NCBI RefSeq assembly: GCF_027214045.1
Contig: NZ_JAPWHE010000004.1
Location: 62,001 to 126,000 of the forward strand
DNA length: 64,000 nucleotides
Direction of reading: 5' to 3'
From: Castellaniella denitrificans
GTDB lineage: Bacteria > Pseudomonadota > Gammaproteobacteria > Burkholderiales > Burkholderiaceae_B
Positions within the stretch are counted from its first letter, which is position 1, and the number at the start of each line of letters is the position of its first letter. Below are positions 8,434 through 15,828 of the stretch, piece by piece. The notes under the pieces are model-generated. The model was given only the letters and a program-made list of their open reading frames with translations, was not told where the DNA came from and did no database searches. The translations under genes were made by a program, and so were the position numbers.

Positions 8434-9828
8434 TCAGCCTCGCAGGACGATGATTTGCGCCCGCAGGTCGTCCGGAGCGTCAGGCCAGAACAGCCCGATT
8501 TCCGCCGCCTGGACGATCTGCTCCCATTCGGCGCTCATTTGTTCGATGCGGAAATAGCGCGCATTGGCCCGCTTGGGCATGCCTTGGGGCGGCGTGTTGA
8601 TTTCGATGAGGTCGGTGCCGGGCAGGGCATGGTCGATGAGAGCCGGCAGGGCATGGGGCGCCGCCAGCCGGGCCAGGCGCAGAAAATCCTGGGTGGTCGC
8701 GTCCCATTTTTTGGAAGATTGCAACATCAGATAGAAGCGGTTGCGTGCCGCAAAATGGTCGCGGGCAATCGTGGCGACGCGATAGCCGTCGATGGGCTCC
8801 AGCGTGACGCGGAATTCCGGGCCGGCGGATATGTCGTTGAGGAGCCGGCTGATCAGTTGCCGGGCCGCCTGGAAGCAGGCATAGGGCTGCAGATGGTCGT
8901 AGGCCGGCAGGCCCTCGTCGGCGGGCAGATCGCGACGTCGGCCCATGGCATCGTATTGTTCGCTGAACGTGCTCAGTTCGCCCACGCAGCAGCGCAAGGC
9001 GCCATAAATCGTCCAGGGATGGACCTGGGGTGTTTCCGCCAGATGGGTCAGGGTCGGCACCTGGCGGTTCAGGGCCTGCAGCGCCTGCATCAGCATGAAA
9101 TAGCCGGGGTCGAGTTCCTGCCGTTGCAGATCCTGCGAAACCTTGTATTCGGCCAGCTGGCGCATGCGCCCCGAGAGCTCGTCGCGGATGTCGCGCAGCA
9201 GGTTGGCCAGGAGAGCGGAGCCCGACAGGCGGTAGCAGGGCGGCATCTCGGTGGCGCTGAACTGGATCACGTCGTTGACGCGCTGCAACTGGCCGATGGG
9301 GATCAGGTCGTAGTCATCCAGCGAATCGAGTTCGGTGCCGAAAAACACCCGCACGATGTGCATGAGGATGGGAACCTGTGCGACCGGGCCGTCGCCATAC
9401 AGATCGGGGGTTTCCTGGCCGTCGGCCTGCGAAGCATAGCGGGTGGCCGCATTGGTGGCGTCCTCGAAGGCATCGACGACGGTGACGTTGGGATGGGCGA
9501 CAGCCAGTTTGCGCAGGCCCAGGTAGACGTCCAGGGGCTGATCGGTGTCGGTCCAGACCGTGCTGAAGTCCCTCGGCGCGATGAGTGCATTGCCGGGGAA
9601 TTCGACGTAGGTATTGGGGCGGAAAATAAGCTGGGCTTCGCGGATGTCGATGTGCTGGGCCGCCAGGCCGTCTGGCGCGAATTCCAGCTTGCCGACCCCC
9701 CAGGCGTGCGGTGCCCCCAGGTCGTAGAGCGGCTTTTGCAGAAACTGCTGGTGCAGATCCTGGCGCTGCAGGTGCTGGGGTTGCAGGAATAATCCCTGGT
9801 GCCAGTATGTGGCCGTGCGAAAGTCCAT
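8434..9828 (-). CDS. tssK: TssK, T6SS baseplate protein
   Basis: The 464-residue TssK protein links the TssFGE baseplate wedge to the TssLM membrane complex. The N-terminus MDFRTATYWHQGLFLQPQHL is the characteristic TssK shell-domain start, and length fits the family (about 440-460). I chose the ATG at 9828, which has AGGA eight bases upstream, over an in-frame TTG at 9834. It lies 11 bp after tssJ and 3 bp before tssL, inside the tight tssJ-K-L-M block. No anomaly seen. Confidence 0.95.
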   Translation of the reverse strand: MDFRTATYWHQGLFLQPQHLQRQDLHQQFLQKPLYDLGAPHAWGVGKLEFAPDGLAAQHIDIREAQLIFRPNTYVEFPGNALIAPRDFSTVWTDTDQPLDVYLGLRKLAVAHPNVTVVDAFEDATNAATRYASQADGQETPDLYGDGPVAQVPILMHIVRVFFGTELDSLDDYDLIPIGQLQRVNDVIQFSATEMPPCYRLSGSALLANLLRDIRDELSGRMRQLAEYKVSQDLQRQELDPGYFMLMQALQALNRQVPTLTHLAETPQVHPWTIYGALRCCVGELSTFSEQYDAMGRRRDLPADEGLPAYDHLQPYACFQAARQLISRLLNDISAGPEFRVTLEPIDGYRVATIARDHFAARNRFYLMLQSSKKWDATTQDFLRLARLAAPHALPALIDHALPGTDLIEINTPPQGMPKRANARYFRIEQMSAEWEQIVQAAEIGLFWPDAPDDLRAQIIVLRG

Positions 9829-9839
9829 GTGCAAGGTCC

Positions 9840-10547
9840 TTAGTTTCTCAGCTTTCGGGCGGCGGATGTCGATGCCTGCGCCGCGTCCCGGGCCTGCTGG
9901 TCGATATCGATTTCCAGTTTGTCGTTATTCAGCGGTACGGTTTCGATATTGGGCTTGCTGTCGGCATCGAAGGTCAGGCTGCGGGCATTGGTGATGCGCT
10001 GCCGTCCCAGACGCAGTTTCAGGGCCAGATGGGCGGGTTGCGCAGCATAAGTGGTGCTGATGATTCCACTGCTGTCCATATTGAGCGGAATGCGGAAAAG
10101 ACGGGCCGCGTTGTCGACCTGAAAATAATAATAGCCTGCGATCAGCCCCACATAACGGGCATCCTGGACCCGGTCGAGCGTCAGGATGACGTGTTTGTCG
10201 GGGCTGACGACGAAACGGTCCAGTTGCAGCACGTCGGAGCCGGCATTGCCGCTGGCCAGGATCTGCTTGATCTTGTCGGCGTCTTTCAGGAGTGCGGCGA
10301 AGGTCTTGGTGTCGGCTGTCTGGAACACGCCCAGGACCACCGTGTGGGGCTGGCTGAAGAAGTCGTTCAGGTCGGGGCTGCTGTCGAGCTCGATCTGGAT
10401 GGCATCCCGGGCATAATCCCACTGGACCTCCGCCTTGGCTTCGGTGGCCGTATTGCCGCCGAGGGCGGAATTCACACTGGAGCATCCCGCCGTCAGCGAC
10501 AGCAGGCAGGCCGGCATCCACAGCAAAAACAGGCGCAGAAGGGGCAT
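9840..10547 (-). CDS. tssJ: TssJ outer-membrane lipoprotein of the T6SS
   Basis: This 235-residue lipoprotein binds the periplasmic end of TssM from the outer membrane. The ATG at 10547 gives a signal sequence with lipobox LTAGC, cysteine 22. A longer open frame up to 10697 has no signal at its start. The middle region (NDFFSQPHTVVLGVFQ, LQLDRFVVSPDKHVILTLDR, YVGLIAGYYY) is the TssJ transthyretin-like fold. Many TssJ proteins are about 150-190 residues; this one has a C-terminal extension of roughly 40 residues ending in a polar, alanine-rich tail. It begins a tight block with tssK-L-M and is divergent from the glycine-zipper gene at 10636. Confidence 0.9.
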   Translation of the reverse strand: MPLLRLFLLWMPACLLSLTAGCSSVNSALGGNTATEAKAEVQWDYARDAIQIELDSSPDLNDFFSQPHTVVLGVFQTADTKTFAALLKDADKIKQILASGNAGSDVLQLDRFVVSPDKHVILTLDRVQDARYVGLIAGYYYFQVDNAARLFRIPLNMDSSGIISTTYAAQPAHLALKLRLGRQRITNARSLTFDADSKPNIETVPLNNDKLEIDIDQQARDAAQASTSAARKLRN

Positions 10548-10635
10548 GCAAAATGAAACCTTGTGCAAGGATGGGCAAAAAAATACACTGCCCCTGGATG
10601 GGCAGACCCTTTTCCAGAACGAGGGAGTATATCTT
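10548..10635. promoter_or_regulatory. Divergent promoter region between tssJ and the glycine-zipper gene
   Basis: This 88-bp gap separates the two divergent starts. A weak plus-strand promoter-like pair is TTGTGC (10561-10566), 17 bp, TACACT (10584-10589). A 9-bp direct repeat GGATGGGCA at 10569-10577 and 10596-10604 flanks the -10 and could be a regulator site. For the plus gene, GAGGGA about 10 bases before the ATG is a plausible ribosome site. Function is inferred. Confidence 0.35.
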
Positions 10636-11430
10636 ATGTTGATTTCCCGGCCGCGCCGCGCGGGGGCCGCCTGGCAAGGAAAATCAGGCGTTTGCACGCT
10701 GTTCTCCTTGTGGGTTCTGATGGCTGGGGTCGGCAGCCCCGCATGGGCGGGTCAGCGTGTGCCCGTACTGACTGTTACGCATGATACCGTCACCCGGACC
10801 AGCCGTCCGCAGGTCTGCTGGGACGTCATCGTCAGCGACCGCGAGCGGGCGCGGCGCCAGTACGAGCAGCAGTCCTGGGTGGTCAAATACTGGAAGCCGG
10901 TCCTGGGCGGTATTCTGGGGGGCGCGCTGGGCTATCACTTCACGGCCAATTATGGCCCGACGCATCGGAAATGGGTGTATCCCACGGCGGCGGGGGGCAT
11001 GGCGGTGGGCGCATTGGCAGGTCCCGGCGCAGTGATGGGCGGCTATGGCCTGGGGAAGCTGGCCTATGAATATTTCCCGACCAAGCTGCCGGTGGTGGCT
11101 GGCGTCTCTCTGGTGGGCGCCATTCTGGGCAATGTGGTGTTCAATTTCCTGTTTCCGGACGCGGTTTCCTCGGACCTGCTGGCTCCCACGACGCCGGGCG
11201 TCTATTTGCCGGAACAGCAGTTCTACATCGAGACCAGTTGCCTGCCCAGGACCCAGGTGCAGTACACCGAAAGCGCCTATCGCGTGGTGTACATGTATCA
11301 GGGCGAACGCCGGACCGCCATGTTGCCGCATTTTCCCGGCAACACCATTGAACTGGATGCCGAGGGCCGGCCGGTACAGGCGCCGCCGTCCCCTGCCTCT
11401 CTCGTGCGGATGCGCGAAGTGTCTCAATGA
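10636..11430 (+). CDS. Glycine-zipper (17-kDa surface-antigen-like) envelope protein inside the T6SS cluster
   Basis: This 264-residue protein is encoded against the direction of every neighbour. A signal peptide is likely cleaved after residue 38 (SPAWA|GQ). It resembles glycine-zipper 2TM surface-antigen proteins: one cysteine segment (PQVCWDVIV, about 58-66), small-residue hydrophobic stretches (about 87-102, 117-145 and 150-174, with GGILGGALG), then a second cysteine (TSCLP) and an ending of the type YRVVYMYQGERRTAMLPHFPG typical of that family. Homologues influence outer-membrane or wall integrity. It is divergent from tssJ and ends 6 bp from the convergent DUF4150 gene. It could be an envelope accessory, or a self-protection protein acquired with the effector module; no specific role can be assigned. 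Confidence 0.75.
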   Translation: MLISRPRRAGAAWQGKSGVCTLFSLWVLMAGVGSPAWAGQRVPVLTVTHDTVTRTSRPQVCWDVIVSDRERARRQYEQQSWVVKYWKPVLGGILGGALGYHFTANYGPTHRKWVYPTAAGGMAVGALAGPGAVMGGYGLGKLAYEYFPTKLPVVAGVSLVGAILGNVVFNFLFPDAVSSDLLAPTTPGVYLPEQQFYIETSCLPRTQVQYTESAYRVVYMYQGERRTAMLPHFPGNTIELDAEGRPVQAPPSPASLVRMREVSQ

Positions 11431-11436
11431 CCGGTC

Positions 11437-11832
11437 CTAGTTGCAGTTGACCTTGACCTGGCTGGGCTGCAACAGGGCGCCGATGGCATTGCCTTTGTTT
11501 GATTTGACGCTGTCGCCCTGACGCACGACCGGCTTGCCTTCGAATTTGACCTTGAAGCTGGCGGTGATGAATTCGCACTCGCTCATGAATGTTCCCGAGA
11601 CGACGCCGCCCAGTGTGCCGCCGGTGTCGCCGTTGCTGAGCGGAATTTTGGACGACTTGGTCACCGCCGGCGCACCGCCCACCAGTACCTTGGTGGTCGG
11701 CGGCGTAGCCAGCGTCGTCATGGCGAAGTTCGGATAGGGGATCGGGATGGGCGGCCCCGGCGGAGCCGGGGTCTTGCAGACGTCCGGGGTGCTGTTGGTC
11801 TGGCCGGCTTGGATGGTGGCGACAAAGGGCAT
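11437..11832 (-). CDS. DUF4150 PAAR-like spike-tip protein
   Basis: This 131-residue protein has the DUF4150 (PAAR-like) layout: an N-terminal half with KTPAPPGPPIPIPYPN, then DTGGTLGGVVSGTFMSECEF, then KFEGKPVVRQGDSVKSN. PAAR-type proteins sharpen the VgrG tip and often carry effectors, but this one is a bare tip with no toxin extension. I chose the ATG at 11832 with AGGA eight bases upstream; an in-frame TTG at 11853 would overlap the previous stop. It is the last gene of the module DUF2169-pentapeptide-DUF3540-DUF4150, a group found together in T6SS loci, so it probably acts with those proteins. Confidence 0.85.
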   Translation of the reverse strand: MPFVATIQAGQTNSTPDVCKTPAPPGPPIPIPYPNFAMTTLATPPTTKVLVGGAPAVTKSSKIPLSNGDTGGTLGGVVSGTFMSECEFITASFKVKFEGKPVVRQGDSVKSNKGNAIGALLQPSQVKVNCN

Positions 11833-11849
11833 GGCGGTTCCTGGCGGGA

Positions 11850-12506
11850 TCAACCCAGGTCGATCTTCTGACCGTCGATTTTCACGAAGCCTTCGGCGCG
11901 GGTGGTGATGTGGCCGGCCCGGAGCTGATGGTGATCCTGGACGATGGTGCTGCTGCGGCCCACACGGGTCTCGTCCAGGCCCTGCACGGAGCGGAAACTT
12001 TCGATCGAGCGCGACAGCAGCCTGCCCAGCGTGGCCGACAGCGTCTTGGCGCCATACTGGATGGAGACGGCATGGGCTTGCAGGGTGTCGAACCAGCCCT
12101 GCCAGTGGGTGATGGTGGTCTGGGCGTGGACCGCGCGGATGTCCATCCGGGTGCCGTGCAGATCCAGTGATTGCGTGCCGTCCAGGTGCAGATGCCCGGC
12201 CTGCAGGCGCAGTTGGTCGTCACCCGCCTGCAGGCGGGCGCCGCCCGGCAACGTCAGGCTGGCCTGCTGTGCTCCCGGGCGCGTCAGGATGGCCAGGATA
12301 TGGCCTGACGCTGCGCCCGTGGGGGAAGCCAGCAGCACCAGATCGCCTTCCTGGGGTTCCATCAGGCAGCTGAAAGCCGGGCGGGCCGTCGGGCAGTCCG
12401 GATGGCTGGTGCGGTAGTCGGAGCCGTCCCGGCCTGTGACGTAGGCCTGCAACAACAGGTCGGCGTGATCGGGGACGGGTTGGATCAGGGGCAGGACATT
12501 GGGCAT
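11850..12506 (-). CDS. DUF3540 family T6SS accessory protein
   Basis: This 218-residue protein is of the DUF3540 type. The N-terminal half has the segment LMEPQEGDLVLLASPTGAASG, which resembles an oligonucleotide/oligosaccharide-binding-like barrel as in VgrG/gp5. The C-terminal half is a run of short beta strands with LHLDGTQSLDLHGTRMDIRA-like repeats and an ending FVKIDGQKIDLG of the kind seen in spike proteins. Such genes occur beside DUF2169 and DUF4150 in T6SS loci; the biochemical role is not established, and a spike-assembly or cargo-loading role is inferred. It lies 18 bp after the pentapeptide gene and 17 bp before the DUF4150 ATG. Confidence 0.8.
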   Translation of the reverse strand: MPNVLPLIQPVPDHADLLLQAYVTGRDGSDYRTSHPDCPTARPAFSCLMEPQEGDLVLLASPTGAASGHILAILTRPGAQQASLTLPGGARLQAGDDQLRLQAGHLHLDGTQSLDLHGTRMDIRAVHAQTTITHWQGWFDTLQAHAVSIQYGAKTLSATLGRLLSRSIESFRSVQGLDETRVGRSSTIVQDHHQLRAGHITTRAEGFVKIDGQKIDLG

Positions 12507-12524
12507 GGCTTCGCATCTCCGGGG

Positions 12525-13565
12525 TTACAGGGGGGGGGCCCAGGTTTCGGCGGCAGCGCGGGCTGGATTGGTGCGTGCGCTGTTATTGAAAGTGGCGCCA
12601 TCCCACAAGGTGCCCTCTTCCTGCAGTTCATGCAGATTGCAGATGTCCAGCGTGGCGCGGCGGGCGCTGGCCTGGTTCAGCACGGCATGCGACAGGTCGC
12701 ACAGCCGCAGTGAGGCCTGGTCCCAAATGCTGGATGCAGCTTGCAGTTTGAGCATGACGCAGGTGGCGAAGCGGCTGTTCTGGCAACGGGCGCTGTTCAG
12801 GATCGCCGCCGAGAAATCGCAGAATTCGAACTGGGCCTCGGACAGGTCGGCCCCCGTGAGGTCGGCCAGTGTCAGACTGACGTTGGCGAGCCGGGCGCCC
12901 TTGAAACTGGCGCCCGTCAATTTGGCCTGTGCAAACTGCGTGTCCTTGAATTGGGAGCCGGAGAAATCCGCGCCCTGCAGATCGGCCTCGATGAAGAGGG
13001 TGAGATCCAGCGTGCAGCCCGGAAAGCGCTGGCCTGTCAGCTTGGTCTTCATGAGCATGGCGCTGACCATGGAGTTGTCGCGGAACAGGGCGTGGCTCAG
13101 GTCCGTGTCGAGTGCCATGAGGCGTTCGAGATTGGCGCCGCCCAGATCGGTATTGTCCAGGGAGCACGCCTTCAACCGTGCCAGGGACAGATCCGCCCCG
13201 GTGAGTGTGGCCTCGCTGAGCGAGCACTGGTCCAGCAGGGAGGCGGACAGATCCGCCTGGCCGCCCTGGATCCCGTCGAGGCTGACCTGCGTCAGCGTGG
13301 CCGTGGACAGATTGGCGTTGGCCAGGCCGGCCTGGTCCAGCACGCATTCCTTGAACGAGGCGCCCAGCAGCAGGCTGCCGTTCAGTTGCGCGCTGGTGAA
13401 ATTGCAGCCTTGGAAATCGGCCTGGGTGAAGTTGGTCTCTGTCAGATCGGCCTGGCTGAAATCCACTTGGCGGAACTGGATGCCGGCAAAATCCGTGCCG
13501 GCCAGTTTGGCTTGGCGAAGATTGGCGTTTTCGAGGACACCGTCGATGATTTGCGGAGCGGTCAT
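12525..13565 (-). CDS. Pentapeptide-repeat protein of the T6SS accessory module
   Basis: This 346-residue protein is built almost entirely of pentapeptide repeats of the A(D/N)LXX type, for example ANLRQAKLAGTDFAGIQF near residues 14-31, continuing to about residue 330. Such repeats fold into a right-handed quadrilateral beta-helix. There is no signal peptide or separate catalytic domain. It follows the DUF2169-pentapeptide gene by 10 bp and shares its repeat pattern, so the two may have arisen by duplication or splitting of one gene. Some pentapeptide proteins mimic DNA; here the constant association with DUF2169 suggests a structural or cargo role. The function is not known. Confidence 0.85.
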   Translation of the reverse strand: MTAPQIIDGVLENANLRQAKLAGTDFAGIQFRQVDFSQADLTETNFTQADFQGCNFTSAQLNGSLLLGASFKECVLDQAGLANANLSTATLTQVSLDGIQGGQADLSASLLDQCSLSEATLTGADLSLARLKACSLDNTDLGGANLERLMALDTDLSHALFRDNSMVSAMLMKTKLTGQRFPGCTLDLTLFIEADLQGADFSGSQFKDTQFAQAKLTGASFKGARLANVSLTLADLTGADLSEAQFEFCDFSAAILNSARCQNSRFATCVMLKLQAASSIWDQASLRLCDLSHAVLNQASARRATLDICNLHELQEEGTLWDGATFNNSARTNPARAAAETWAPPL

Positions 13566-13575
13566 GGTCAGGGGC

Positions 13576-15828
13576 TCAGGTGGGGACGCCGAAGCGCACG
13601 GGCAGGATGGTGGCGTCGATCTGGCTGCCTTTCAGGGCGGTGTGCGTCAGATCGGTGTCGATGAAGCTGGCGGCGTACAGATTGGCGTCCTGGATCTGGC
13701 AGTGGCCGAGATCGGCATGGTTGAACGAGGCTTCCATCAGATTGCTGCGGTTCAGCACGGCATGGCACAGGATGGCGCGGTCAAAGCGGGCCTGGCGCAG
13801 ATCGGCCTGCGACAGGCGGGCATGGCCCAGTTGCGTGTCGGAGAAATCGGCTCCCTGGGCGAGGACGCCATCCATTCGCACGCTCTCCAGGCAGGCGCCG
13901 ACCCAGCTGGCGCCGCTCAGTACGGCTTGTTGCAGGTTGGCTCCCTGCCATTGGGATCCGGCAGTGCTCTGGCTGTCGCTGAGGGTGCAGCGTTCCAGAC
14001 TGGCCTGGCTGAGATCGGCCAGGGTGAAATTGGCCCCGCTGCAGTCGGCGTCATCCAGCTGGATGCGGGCCAGCCGGGCGCCGGTGAAATTGGCCTGCTG
14101 GAGCCGGGCCCGTGACAGATTGCAGCCTTCCAGGTTGGCGTGCGAGAAATTGGCCTCGTCCGCCTGGATCTGCGGCGCCTGTACCTGCTGCAGCCAGGCC
14201 TGGGTCAGGGTGGTACGGTTCAGACTGACGCCGGTCAGTTCGGCGCCGGCAAAATTGGCGCCATAGCAGTTGCTGTCATCCAGTATGGCGCCTTTCAGGC
14301 TGGCGCCCGCCAACGTCGCCTGGTCCAGGGTGGCCTGGATAATCTGGCAGCCGGCCAGATTGGCCGCATCCAGTCGGGCGCCTTGCAGAATGGCCTGATT
14401 CAGCACCGCGCCCGGCAGTTGGGCGCCGGCCAGATTGGCCCCTGCCAGCACGGCGCCGGTAAAGTCCATGCCGGCCAGATCCAGTCCGGCCAGATTGGCC
14501 TGGCTGAGGTCCATGCCGGCGCAGGACTGACCTTGCGCCTGGCGCCGCTGGACGGCCAGTCGATGGCGTGTCGCCAGTGCCTGATCCTGCAGCGCCGGGC
14601 CTTGGCGGGAGGCCGGGGGCGCCACAGGGGCCTGGGCGGCCGTGACCAGCGGCGGGGGCTGGACGGATTCCAGCGTGGGGCCGGAGGTGGCCTGCGGCGC
14701 GTCGATGTCTTCGATCTCGCGCAGCAAGGACTCGATCTCGGTAAAAAACCCGCTGAGCGTGCCGCTGCGCTGGGCGATGGCCTGTGCGAACTGGCGGGTC
14801 TGGGGCATGGCCAGCATCTGCCGCATCAGGGTCTCGTCATCTGTGCCGTGCTGCTGCAGCATTTCCTTGAAGAGCGTTTTCTGCTCGGTGATTTTTTCCA
14901 GGAGTTCGGTGCTGGACAGTTGCGCGTATTCCTGTTGCCGCTGCGCCTGCAGTGCCTGTTGTTGTGCCGCCAGATCCGGCGCCGCCAGGGCCAGGTATTG
15001 CTGGAGATAGTGCTCCAGGGGTTGCTTCGGGCTGTCCGGATCCTCGAAAGTCCCCAGGAAGGCGTTCAGATCACGGCCGTCCGGCGTATGGACAGGCACC
15101 AGGCCGCGGTAGATCATGAGGCCGAGCCGGGCTTCGGGCAGCAGCCAGAGCGTGTCCGCATGCACCTGCAGTTCAGCGAAATCAGGGGCCCCGTCGGGCG
15201 GTGCCTGGTGGATGAAGAAACGAGGACGCTTTGCGGGCGTGCGGCCATGCAGGTCCGGGTGCTGCGGATGCATATTGCGCACCAGAATGGCTTCGCCGCC
15301 CTGCCAATAGCCATCCAGTCGCTGATCCGGCGGCGCCAACTGGAAAAAGGCGGGGTCGGTATCGACGGGATGGTGCGGCCAGCGTTTGGCCAGCCAGGCG
15401 TCGTCGTGCCGGCCCTGATGCCGTTGGCGTTCGGGATGGTCGGGTGTGAGTGGCGCAAAGCCCCGTACCGCGGGCTGGTCCTGCGCGATCGCCAGCTGTT
15501 TGTCCAGCGACCCGGCCGTGATGCGGGCGGATACTGGCCATTCGGTATAGCCGGCCGGTGGGTGGCACTGGCCGAATGCCAGCCATTCGCCGCAGGCTTT
15601 GGGCCAGCCTTCGTCGATCTCGCCATTTTTCCCGAGGATCCGGCTGACGGTGTCCCAGAGATTTTCGGTCGGATCGTCGTTGGCTTCCGGACCGGGCGGG
15701 TGCAGGGCAAAAGGCTGGATCACGCCCAGCGCCATGGCGTAGCGGCCGTCATCCAGTTTCAGGCTGCGTTGCAGAAGCTCGGTGCCGGGAGGCAAAAAAA
15801 CCTGGAGGGAGGGAAGCCTTGGGTTCAT
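13576..15828 (-). CDS. DUF2169 T6SS adaptor fused to a long pentapeptide-repeat domain
   Basis: The 750-residue protein has two parts. Residues 1 to about 330 are a DUF2169 domain, with motifs such as QVFLPPGTELLQRSLKLDD, a long internal region and LLPEARLGLMIYRGLV. DUF2169 proteins are regarded as adaptors that help load PAAR-type cargo onto VgrG. A glutamine-rich, probably helical linker (about 330-430) leads to roughly 310 residues of pentapeptide repeats (about 437-745). Its ATG overlaps the stop of the preceding gene by 4 bp and no good ribosome site is visible, so translation is probably coupled. The substrate is unknown; the DUF4150 protein and the gene at 15825-17279 are the nearest candidates. 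Confidence 0.88.
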   Translation of the reverse strand: MNPRLPSLQVFLPPGTELLQRSLKLDDGRYAMALGVIQPFALHPPGPEANDDPTENLWDTVSRILGKNGEIDEGWPKACGEWLAFGQCHPPAGYTEWPVSARITAGSLDKQLAIAQDQPAVRGFAPLTPDHPERQRHQGRHDDAWLAKRWPHHPVDTDPAFFQLAPPDQRLDGYWQGGEAILVRNMHPQHPDLHGRTPAKRPRFFIHQAPPDGAPDFAELQVHADTLWLLPEARLGLMIYRGLVPVHTPDGRDLNAFLGTFEDPDSPKQPLEHYLQQYLALAAPDLAAQQQALQAQRQQEYAQLSSTELLEKITEQKTLFKEMLQQHGTDDETLMRQMLAMPQTRQFAQAIAQRSGTLSGFFTEIESLLREIEDIDAPQATSGPTLESVQPPPLVTAAQAPVAPPASRQGPALQDQALATRHRLAVQRRQAQGQSCAGMDLSQANLAGLDLAGMDFTGAVLAGANLAGAQLPGAVLNQAILQGARLDAANLAGCQIIQATLDQATLAGASLKGAILDDSNCYGANFAGAELTGVSLNRTTLTQAWLQQVQAPQIQADEANFSHANLEGCNLSRARLQQANFTGARLARIQLDDADCSGANFTLADLSQASLERCTLSDSQSTAGSQWQGANLQQAVLSGASWVGACLESVRMDGVLAQGADFSDTQLGHARLSQADLRQARFDRAILCHAVLNRSNLMEASFNHADLGHCQIQDANLYAASFIDTDLTHTALKGSQIDATILPVRFGVPT

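Noticed and set aside
12525-15000. Regular 15-bp DNA periodicity that resembles a tandem repeat or CRISPR-like array
   Set aside because: The period is five codons and comes from pentapeptide repeats; units are degenerate and there are no spacers.
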